Below, piece after piece: positions 10,067-24,159 of a stretch of 64,000 nt of DNA. Source of the stretch: Halichondria panicea (taxonomy: Eukaryota; Porifera; Demospongiae; Suberitida; Halichondriidae); contig NC_087391.1 of the NCBI RefSeq assembly GCF_963675165.1, positions 5,886,552 to 5,950,551 of the forward strand, written 5' to 3'. Made by a program: the position numbers and the translations under genes. How positions within the stretch are numbered: position 1 is the first letter of the stretch; each line of letters starts with the position of its first letter. The notes below the pieces were generated by a model that was not told the origin of the DNA, did no database searches, and saw nothing but the letters and a program-made list of their open reading frames with translations.

Positions 10067-13000
10067 TCACTCAGTTAATAGCAGTTGTACTTCTTCTAAA
10101 GGTGTTCTCAATCGAATGCCTTTGTCCTCCATGACTTCCAACACTTGCTTGAGTTGGTTGCCTGGTAGCAGTGCAGCACCCTCCATATAGAGAGCCTAGG
10201 AGAAATATTATTGGAATGCATTATAGAGCCTTACAAATAACTCACCTTAGACCAGGGACAGGCATGTATGGCTCTATAGAACAGTGCCATCAACTGGCTG
10301 GGATCTACCAGGGCCTGTGGGTAATCGTGGTCAATACACAATCAATAGAAACCACACACACACACTCACCTGTACAATAAGATAGACTCTCCACAGCAGT
10401 GGCTGTGTACCAGCAGCCTCCAGTAGGCCCATTGGTTGGGCCCGGCTCACAGCAGTCTCCAGTAGGCCCATTGGTTGGGCCCGGCCCACAGCAGTCTCCA
10501 GTAGGCCCAGTGCCCTCCTCAGAGCTCCTTTGCTGCTACCACTCAGGGTGGCCATTCTCTCCAATCGTCTTAGCTCTTGCAGCACAGCAAACAGTTGTCC
10601 CCCTCCGTAGCTAGGGTCTCCTCTGTGTAGCCGGCCCACACTAAAGGCCTGCTCTTCCAACAAGAGCTTGTTAGCCAGCAACCAAGGATGACCTGGACAC
10701 ACAACTAACCCAGACTCCAACACTCCTCTCAGATATCGGGGCTCAGTGCGGGGAGACTGAAGACACAACCGCACTTGCCGCACTCGAAGGGTTAGTAGTA
10801 GGTCACTGTGGGCACACAGACAAGAACACAGCTCCTCTAGTGTAGCACAGGCACGGGACAAACCTGCAGTCAGATACTCAAAATACACCTTACACAAACC
10901 ACTGTGCAACACATTCAAAGGTGAACCATTGGAGGGTGGTGAAAAGTTGGCCCTCAATATTCGTGTAGGTGTTACAGGACCTGTAGTGTAGGTGCCCTCA
11001 CTCAGGCACAGGAGTGCATTGAGTGCCGCTTGTGGGGGGTCCGCTGTAGTCATGGTAACCTCTACCAGGGTGGCAACCAATCGAGGTGTCAGAGATGAAG
11101 CCAATAAAGTGTGGAATACAGCCAGGCAATCATTACCTAGCAAATGCTCAACTAGTGCACAACACCTCCACAACTCGAGATTATTCCGTTGAGTTTTTAA
11201 CAACGTTTTGATGACCTTCTGAGGTAGTTTCTTGAGTGCTGTGTTTCCTTGTGATGCCTTGAGTGTGTTAGCAGTCCAGACTAGACCTAACTGTGTGCCT
11301 GCATGCTCACAAGAGGAGAGGTGGGTCAGACATTGCTGACACAGGTAAGAGATGGTGGCATACACAAGAGAGTGGGTGGGAGGAGGTTGCTGGTTGTGTA
11401 GTAGACTCTCTGATAGGACCTCTACTAACTCAGCAATACTCTCACAGGCAAGGGGGGATGGATTCAAACTAGAGCCGATATTCACACCATCAGACAACAG
11501 ACTGCTAAACACGGACACTATACTTGACGACAACTGTACAGGCTCAACAACATACCCTGTATATGGAGTGGGCGTTAGGGCACCCAAATATTGCAGAAAT
11601 CTCATAACCAGTTCCAGTTTCAGTTGTTTGCTCTCCACTCTAAACAATATGGACTGTATGCTCTCAAAGAACACGATTCTCTCTCTGTCCAATGGATCCT
11701 CCTCTTGTACCCAGGGCAGGAAATGCCACGCCCCTCTATGACCCTCCAGTCTAAGCCACGCCTCCTTCTCTGGTACACCACTCACTAAGTCAACATCATC
11801 GTCCTCCAGAGGGGGGTCAGAGGTCAGATTTATGTCCAGCTGAGGACCTAATAAGGAATGTTAACGTCTCCCCAGGCTAAGTGTATAAGAGCACCATAAT
11901 TATTCTAGCACTATCAAAACGGAAATTGGATATTTGTTCACAACAAAAGTATTGGCTTCTCAATTTAGCTACGAAAACAGAAGCACATATCATGTAAGCT
12001 TGCTCATATATAGGGCCAAACTGAATAGATACATGTACCTATGATTATAGCATATAAAGTGCAAGAGAGAGTTCTCTTGCAATGCAGTATAACAGTGTAG
12101 TACCTTGAGGTGGTTGGTTGGTCCAGCCTCGAGCATGTCTCTCTCCCAGTCTAGGTGAGTGGCTCCTCCAGAAGTGGCCTAGTTCAGTGAGTAGTGTCTC
12201 CAAAGGTGCTGCCAGCAGATGAGATGGAGAGCAAAGGTTGAGCTCCAACAAGGCTTGGTAAGCAGCTACTCCTCTCTCCGTGTGTCCAGATCCCTTCAGG
12301 AACTCACAATATGACTGGAAGATATGGAGTGTCCATTGTTGGCTGTTGGGAAGAGGAGAGTGGGACTTGAGAGTGCCTTCTTGGATCATGGAGAGGGTGT
12401 GGAGGCACTTGCCATACACAGACCCAACACTTTCACTAGAGAAATTAGTGAAATCGTTCTGACAAAAGTTGATGTAGCCCATCCAAAGTTGTGGCACATT
12501 TGGTTGGATGAATACTAATTCCTTCCATCGCTTGAGCACAAAGTTGGGCTCCTTGAGAGTAGCTAATAGTCGCATGTGTCCACACAACAACTCAACACTC
12601 TTGGGATTACTAGACAAGGCTCGCTCGAATATGGCCATCTTCCTATCGTTCATTGCTGCCTCCTTTACACCGTTGCATAAGGAATGTTGAGCAGTAATAA
12701 ACTTGAGCCACAGTTGAACATTGTGAGGGTCTGCAGCTAAAGCTTGATTGTAGTCCCTCGTCCTGCTATCAGTGGTGCTATAGCTCTCATGAGTGGGTCC
12801 ATCAGATGGAGACAGGCTCACTACCTCACCAAGGCTCACTACCTCAGACCCACACACTGATAGCATCTCCTCACACTTGGCTGGGGAAGGGGACGTGAAA
12901 TATCTATTGGACTTTTCTTTGTGTCGTTTGTTCCTTCCTCCTCTTCTTCCTCGTCCATCGTCCAATGAGATAGCTTGGTCTGAGCTGAGGCCCAATACGG

Positions 13001-13667
13001 GGAATTGTCGAGTATAACTACTCACATGTCCACTGTATAGAGAATCATAACGAAGGTTGCTTTTATCTTGAGTGGCATTAATTGTGTAGACATCTTGAGT
13101 AGGTTTAGTAGGAGGTTGTTTGTGTTTATGAGAGGTGGTGTGCTCAGGGGGGCGTGGTTCGCTGGGATGAATACAGTCGAAGCTGCTCGCACTCTGGTCA
13201 AAGCTGGGATTATGCAGCCAACCTGTGTGTGTGGGGGGATGGAGATGTGTGTGTGTGGGGGGGATGGAGATGTGTGTGTGTGGGGGATGGAGATGTGTGT
13301 GTGGGGGGATGGAGATGTGTGTGTGTGGGGGGGATGGAGATGTGTGTGTGTGGGGGGGATGGAGATGTGTGTGTGGGGGGGATGGAGATGTGTGTGTGTG
13401 TGGGGGGGATGGAGATGTGTGTGTGTGTGGGGGATGGAGATGTGTGTGTGTGGGGGATGGAGATGTGTGTGTGGGGGGGATGGAGATGTGTGTGTGTGGG
13501 GGGATGGAGATGTGTGTGTGTGTGGGGGATGGAGATGTGTGTGTGTGGGGGGGATGGAGATGTGTGTGTGTGTGTCTATATAGAGCTATGTTCTTACTTG
13601 GAGCACTGTCTTCAGTAGAGTCGCTAGCGCTAGCAGTGGGTCGACCAGATGGGAACATGTTCGTCAT
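10067..13667 (-). CDS. NRDE2: NRDE-2 homologue, nuclear RNA regulation factor
   Basis: NRDE-2 proteins are HAT/TPR-like helical-repeat nuclear proteins. In worms they act in nuclear RNAi, and in mammals they bind the exosome helicase MTR4 and affect splicing and RNA decay. Exons 13598-13667, 12104-13222, 10370-11847, 10246-10314 and 10067-10195 give 954 aa. Family hallmarks: RTRDYNQALAADPHNVQLWL at the start of the helical repeats, RKMAIFERALSSNPKSVEL, LYGKCL-like VYGKCLHTLS, GERHARGWTNQ, and the C-terminal LFYRAIHACPWSK followed by an acidic LEE tail. The N-terminal part is low complexity. Intron 1 (13223-13597) is a 375-bp stop-free minisatellite. The last intron is only 50 bp. The C-terminal third holds a short coding repeat (RAQPMGLLETAV). 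The gene lies head-to-tail 190 bp behind the poly(A) polymerase stop. Confidence 0.95.
10407..10515 (-). repeat. In-frame coding repeat within NRDE2
   Basis: About three copies of a 36-39 bp unit encoding variants of AQPMGLLETAVSR. It inserts a length-variable stretch between predicted helices without breaking the frame. Confidence 0.85.
13224..13576. repeat. TGGAGATGTGTGTG(TG)nGGGGGA minisatellite in NRDE2 intron 1
   Basis: About thirteen units of 23-29 bp occupying nearly the whole intron, starting at the acceptor of exon 2. On the coding strand it reads (C)nACACACACATCTCCATC, an excellent polypyrimidine-like run. Read through in the NRDE2 frame it encodes His/Thr/Pro/Ser repeats without a stop. 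Confidence 0.93.
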
Positions 13668-13716
13668 TAATTAATACTCGGAGGTAATCGTCAGAGTAAT
13701 AAGTAACTTATTAATT

Positions 13717-13722
13717 TTTATT
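13717..13722 (-). terminator. Poly(A) polymerase gene polyadenylation signal
   Basis: AATAAA on the - strand 137 bp beyond the stop at 13859 and about 50 bp before the NRDE2 start codon, so termination of one gene and initiation of the next are close. Confidence 0.5.
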
Positions 13723-13858
13723 TCATTATTAATTTGTGGTACAATGTATACACAAGAATGCAATGCACTACACACAGTGACACAGATCATGACAAGACAG
13801 GACGTACATAATAAGAGTGTTCATGAAAGGATAGATGAGTTTGTGCAGGACAGACAGG

Positions 13859-17180
<3,322 letters not shown>

Positions 17181-17408
17181 CTTTGCTGAAGGGGACAGCC
17201 CAAGCCTTGGCAGACCATCAAGTAACTTCTAACAACCAACTGAAACACAGCACAGAGCAGCTATAGCGCTAGTACGCCATGAGAGAATCACGTGACTCAT
17301 GAGTGGGAGGCCTCAATAGATGGGCGTTGCCTCGACTTGTTTGTTTGTCTCCTAACTGGTCTCATAGCAGCTTCTCTATAGACAGTGTGTCCTTGAGTTG
17401 CTGCAACT
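17181..17408. promoter_or_regulatory. Bidirectional poly(A) polymerase/myosin promoter
   Basis: 228 bp between divergent ATGs. Almost exactly midway (17288-17299) is TCACGTGACTCA, which combines a palindromic E-box (TCACGTGA, USF/MITF/TFE type) with an overlapping perfect AP-1 site (TGACTCA). The motif match is seen; its use is inferred. Confidence 0.5.
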
Positions 17409-20400
17409 ATGAGCTCCATACTGGACAGACCCAGGCTCGTCACAGAAGGTAAGCACTAGCCACTTCTCTGTCTCTGCATGCATGTTGTAGAGGCTGCGGA
17501 ATAGCTAGTCTAAAAGGGGGGCGTAGCTCGCCTGCATGCATGGTGGGGGGGGTAACGCGCAGCTCGTTATGTGTCCTGCAGGTGCTCGGCCTCAAGATGG
17601 TGTGCCCGACATGACTGTTATAAGTGAGATAGATGAGTATGGCATCAATACAAACCTCAAGGTCCGCTTCCACCAGGGGAGGATCTATGTAAGTCATCGT
17701 AGCTCTGCACGCTGCCTTGTTATCATCCCTCACAGACATACACTGGCACTATCCTCGTGGCAGTGAATCCTTACTATATGTTGGATATATACGAGAAGGT
17801 CAGTACCCCACTAAGCACACTAAGCACACTAAGCACACTAAACACTAAACACACTAAGCACACTAAGCACACTAAACACACTAAACACACTAAGCACACT
17901 AAGCACACTAAACACACACTAAGCACACTAACTACTCCACACTTTATACACTTCATAATTATAACAGGACATGATTGAGCGTTACCATGGCCACCAGATG
18001 TCGGACGTTCCTCCTCATGTGTTTGCTACTGCTGAGTCAGCACTTGTATCGCTTCAAGACGAGCGTTGCAATCAGTCGTGTATTATCAGTGGAGAGAGTG
18101 GCGCTGGCAAGACTGAGACTACCAAGTTCATTCTGCAGTATCTATGTTCTGTTACGTGTTCAGTAACACGGTGGGTAGAGCATCAGATCCTCGAAGCTAA
18201 CACTGTCCTAGAGGCATTTGGTACGTTTATCCACACACCACCCACTACCCACACACCACCCACTATACCCACACATCACTCACTACCCACACACCACCCA
18301 CTACCCACACACCACCCACACATCACCCACTACCCACACACCATCCACACATCACCCACACACCACCCACACAGGCAATGCTAAGACTGTGAGAAATGAC
18401 AACAGCTCCAGATTTGGCAAGTTTATTCAGGTGTGCTTTGACAACCGTACTCAGATCAGTGGCTGCATCATCCAGGACTATCTGCTTGAGTTGTCTCGCA
18501 TCAGTTTCCAGTCTACAGATGAACGCAACTATCACATATTCTATCAGTTGGTGGCTGCAGGAATGGCTAACAAGGAAATGCGTAGGGAGTTGTTGCTAGA
18601 GCCACCATCCACCTACAAGTACCTCAACCAGAGCGGCTGTTACACACTGGAGGGAGTTAATGATGTCGAGATGTTTGACCAGTTGAGACTAGCACTTCAA
18701 GTGAGTGGCAGCTACCAGCCAGTCAGGTTATGGGGGGGTGGGGGGTGGCAGCTACCAGCCATCAGGTTATGGGGGGGGGGGGGGGTAATCTTTAATGTGT
18801 CTCTACTGTAATTATTATATATTATTATCTTAGGTGCTCAATGTTTCTGATGACCTTTCCACTGGTATATTCCGTGTGCTCTCTGCTGTATTGTGGATTG
18901 GTAACCTTGACTTCCAAGACACTGAGTCTGAAGCATGTCAGCTCACTAAGGAAGATGGAGCTGTGATTGTCAAGATAGCTAAGTTACTTGGTATTTCAGA
19001 GGCTCAGATGCGCAAGGTTTGCACTACACGTCAGATCACAGTCAAGGGAACCACCACTGACATCGCCCTCAAGTTCCATGAGGTGAGGATATAATAATAT
19101 AGTGAGTCAATAGCTATCCCCCCCATACATGCAGGCACGGGAGAACAGACATGCCATGGTAAAGGCACTCTACTCAAGAACCTTCTCTTGGTTGGTGCAT
19201 CAGATCAACTCTTGTACTAACCCTGGCACTGAGTCTGCAAGATTCATCGGTGTTCTCGACATATTCGGCTTTGAGAACTTCAAAGTGAGAGCAATATCCA
19301 TGCAATTGATTTCTGACCCCTACCCTCTGCCTGTACTTTCACCCCTAGCTTCCCTACATGTACCTTAACCTTTTACCCAACTCCCTCCTTTGACCTCTGA
19401 CCCTACTTCCCTATACAGCACAACTCGTTTGAGCAGCTATGCATCAACTACACTAACGAGAAGCTTCACAAGTTCTTCAATCATTATGTCTTTCAACTGG
19501 AGCAACAGATTGTACGTTAAATATCATATAACCTTTGACCTCTATACTGACCCCTGACCCCTATAGTACAAGGAGGAGGGTATAAACTACTCGCACATTT
19601 CCTTCACTGACAACTCTCTCTGTTTGGAGCTCATAGAGAAACCTCCCAAGTGCATCATTAGGCTGCTGGATGAAGAGTGCAGGTTCCCACGGGTAAGTCC
19701 CAGTGCCCCCCTCATATGACCCCTTGTTACTGCCCCCCCTTATGACCTCTCGTTACTGCCCCCCTCATATGACCCCTCGTTACTGCCCCCATCATATGAC
19801 CCCTCAGGCCACGGATGAGTCGTTCCTTCAGAAGCTTCATCGTGAGATGGGTGCTCATGGCAACTTTGTCAAGGGAGCAGACAAACGATTATGGAGTGTA
19901 GAGTTTGGCATCACGCACTATGCTGGTCCTGTCACTTACAGTGTAGAGGGCTTCCTAGAGAAGAACAAAGATGTGCAACAAGATATGTTTTTCGATTATC
20001 TCGAGAGCTCCAGTTCTCCGTTCACTCGAGAGATCACAAAGTTCAGGGTACGTTTGTGTATGTGTGTATTTCGTATGCAGCGTTAAATGTTTAGAGCAGC
20101 ATCTTTGAACAGCCACTATAGCCATTCTTCCAAGAACATGAGTTTAGAAAGAGACGTTTCAAATGTGTTGACTATTATTATAGCCGATGGTCCAAGGCCG
20201 AAAAGAGACAAATTATGGCCCCGAAAAATTTGATTCATTTTTTATAAGCTTTCAGAAATTAAATTGGATCAACGATACTGAAGTTATGGCTGTTGAAAGA
20301 TGTTGTTATGCCATGCAGGACTTGCTGACTGCTTATATGGAGGGGGCCAAGAGTCAAGCAACAAAGTCAAGGGGTTTGATCAGTGCTACCAAGACAGGCA

Positions 20401-22806
20401 AAGGCAAGCCCACAGTGGGGGACACGTTTAGAACCCAGCTACTGGCTCTTGTGGATGTCTTGGATTCCACCACTCCTTGGTAAGCAATGACTCCATTAGA
20501 CACACACTGCACATGTACATGCATGCATGCAGGTATGTACGTTGCTTGAAGCCTAACAACAGCAAGTCTCCCAAGTTGTACGATGATGACCTCATCGTCA
20601 CTCAACTACGATATTCTGGAATGTTGGACATTGTAAGGATTCGGCGAGAAGGTTATCCCGTTCATGTTCCAGCTCGAGAGTTCCTCAACAAATACAGTTG
20701 CCTAGCAACCAAAGATCCACTACCAGCCGATGATAAGAAAGCTGCTGCTCTCATTCTCACTTCCCTCAAGCTACCAAGCACAGAGTGGCAGATTGGCAAG
20801 AGTCAAGTGTTCTTACGGAACAGTGTGTTTGATCCTCTAGAAGAGAGAAGGAAGGAACTATTGAGTGTCAAGATGATCTTGTTACAGAAGGTGTGGAGAG
20901 GATGGGTGGCTCGCAAAGCTTTCCTGCGTCTCAGGTCTGCTGCACTTGTCCTGCAGAAGATTTATAGAGGAAATCGACTTCGTGTACAGTTTGTAAGAAT
21001 GCGACGCGCTGTGATTGTTCTTCAGGCACACTATCGCGGCTGGATGGCAAGAGAATTGGCTGCTGCATTGCGTAAGAAACGAGCTAAAGAGTTGGCCGAG
21101 AGGAGGAGGCTACAAAGGTTGGAGGATGAGAAACGAGCCAAAGCCTCTGCCGAGCGTACGATGGAAGAAGCGTACAAAGCTGCACAAATGGAGCTACTCA
21201 CACTAGCCAAAATGGCCGAACACAAAAGCAAAAAAGCTGTCAACAAAACTGGAGATGTAGACCTTGATAAGATGTTTGATTTCCTATCAGATGGGCCTAA
21301 GGCAGTGGGCAAGGAAGAGAAAGACTTCCTAGCTGGGATCACTGCTGATCTAGAGACCATGTTTCAGAGCTCTGAAGCTGCAGAGAAAGCAGCTGAGGTA
21401 GGACGTAAGAAGCCGTCACGTCGTGCCCCAGCCCCTCCCTCAGCTAAAGGGGAGCTATCACGCACACAACGTAGACAAAGGAGAGTCATGAAGAAGCTGC
21501 TGGGTGTGGAAGAAGATGCGAATAAGAAGGAAGAAGCGTTTGACCCAACGGCATATCCTCTTCTCAAGTTTGCTGAGATGTACTTCAATGACTTCCCTCG
21601 TGACACTGGTGGCTTCAGTACTCTCAGTTTGCGTAGAGCCCCACGAGTCAAGGACCCAGTCTCTAAGCAAGATATGCTCTCCTTCAGCAAGTCGAGTAGT
21701 CTACCAACATCCATTGTGCACATGCATGACCCAGAGAATGTGAACCTGGCCTGTGGTATATTCAAGGATCTGTGTAAGCTGCTGCGTGGAGACCTCAAGG
21801 CAGAGCAATACAATCTCATCATTCAGAGCACCATTGCATACGGTATCGAGCGCCCTGAACTAAGAGATGAGATATTTTGTCAACTGATTCGTCAGATCAC
21901 AGACAACCCGAGTGATGAAGCTGTCTCCAGAGGCTGGCATTTCCTCACTCTGTGCACCATTGCCTTCCCACCCAGCAAGAACTTCAACAAGGTATCATAA
22001 TTATACACTTCTGAGAATGTTATTATTAATATTCTGTTTTCTTAGTTTCTCCAGGCCTACTTTCAAACGTTGAGTGATGATCGTACCATTGGTCGCTATG
22101 CAACCGCTTGTCTACACACTATGAGGCTAACCAAAGTATCGGCACGGCGTTTGCCACCGTCCACCATTGAGATGGCTGTAAGAATGTGTACAACCCACTC
22201 ACTTCACTTGTCACCCCTCTCCATTATATAGGCGGTCAAGAATCTGAACCCGCTCATTTGTAGGTTCTACTTCCTGGATGGCAAGGCCAAGGCAATGGGA
22301 GTAGATCCTTCAGCCACTGCACAGGATGTCATCCGCTCTCTGGCTGATAAGATTGAGCTACAGAATGTGGATGGATGGGCTCTCTATGAGGTACAGTGAT
22401 CACAATATGCACACTGATGTTATTACCTGGTGGGAAGGCTCTGTACACTCATTCTACACACTTGAGGTCAAATAGCATTTGCATTATGTTTATGCCAATT
22501 ATCTGTTTATCAGGTAAATCCTGAGACAGAGCACTTTATAAAGAGTCATGAATATTTGGGAGATGTCCTTTCTCAATGGGAGAGAGACAAACGATCCTCC
22601 ATCACCATGACGATGTACACAACTGTCTCTAGGAAACCTTCGTACACCTCTGCACTCGGAGGAGGGGACTCAAAGTTTGTGTTCAGGAAGAGAGTGTTTC
22701 GACACCCCAAGGAGATACCAGAGGACCCAGTCGAGTATCACCTCATGTATGCCCAGGCAGTCAACTCAGTAGTCAAGGTATGGATAGTGTGTGTGTGTGT
22801 GTGTGT

Positions 22807-22842
<36 letters not shown>

Positions 22843-23100
22843 CTTATGACTGTGTCCTTGTGTGTAGGTGGATGAGTTCCCTGTGAATGAAGCTGTGGCT
22901 CTTCAGTTGGCAGGTCTGCAAGCACAGGTTCTCTGGGGGGACCATTCTAAAGCACTTGCTAATCGATATGATGAGATTGAGAGCTTCCTACCACAGAGAA
23001 TAGTGTCAGGGAATCCAGCACGCACACGTAATGAATGGAAGGCGGCCATTGGTGATGCACACAAGGTACTCAATACAAACTAAGTCCACTGCCTTCACTT

Positions 23101-23152
<52 letters not shown>

Positions 23153-24122
23153 AATATGGAACTGGGAAGACTGAAATTCAGGCCAAGGTCTGGTATTTGA
23201 CTTCAGTGAAGCACTATCCTCTGTATGGTAGTATGCTCTTCCCTGTCTATTACAAGGGTTTCTGGTCCTATCCCAACAGCCTACTACTGGCTATAGACCT
23301 GCAGGGAATCAAGTTTGTCAACACCAAAAGCAAGCAGGTGTGTGTACACTGGGCGTCTACTTACTGATCCCTGGGAAAATCTTTTTTAGTAATGGCTTTC
23401 ATTTGCGTGGTCTACTATAGACAGACAGTAAAAACCACATTTACACATTAATGTGCAGTGGCATCATATAGGAGGTGTTGTTGAGCTGAATATGGTCCCC
23501 TTGTGTGTACAGATAATGGCAGAGTATGCCTACAATGCTCTGGCTAGTGTGGAGGTCAACATTATTGAAGAAGTGATCACTCTCTGCATGAAATCTGGTG
23601 GACCAGAGGAGCAGAAAGTGTTCAGCTTTGAGACAGGCCACAAGGAAGACATTGCTAACCTCATTGCCAGCTACTCTCCAGTACACAGCAACTGGCAACG
23701 AGTGGGAGAGGCTAAAACTAAAGCTGTGAGTTGGTTGTGCATGAACTGTATGATTAGATGATACATGCTTTATAGGTGCGTCTGTCAGAGGAGGAGAGGG
23801 CAAAGCTGTGGCAAGAAGTGTGGAGTTGCAGAAGAGCCTTAATGGAACACAAGATGTTACAAGAACCTCCAGACAAAGGCAACTTCCTAACTACCACCCT
23901 CAGACGGTATAATCGTGCTCGCTTAGAGAAACTCAAGAAAGCACGAGAGGAGAAAGACTTTGAGAAGATCTTCAAAGCCTCATTTTGGTCGTACAGTAAA
24001 AGCATGCTCAAGCAGCCATTGACTGTATTGGAAGGGGAGACTGGAGGGGAACTAGATACCATGGCCCTCACTCTCTTTTACACTGTTCAGCAACATGCCG
24101 GTAAGTGGAGTGTGTGTGTGTG

Positions 24123-24159
<37 letters not shown>

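Noticed and set aside
20094..20318. Possible extra myosin exon (SIFEQP, then [14 protein letters not shown])
   Set aside because: Contains a stop and cannot keep phase; the exon ending at 20047 joins directly to 20319 in phase 0 with a normal motor sequence.
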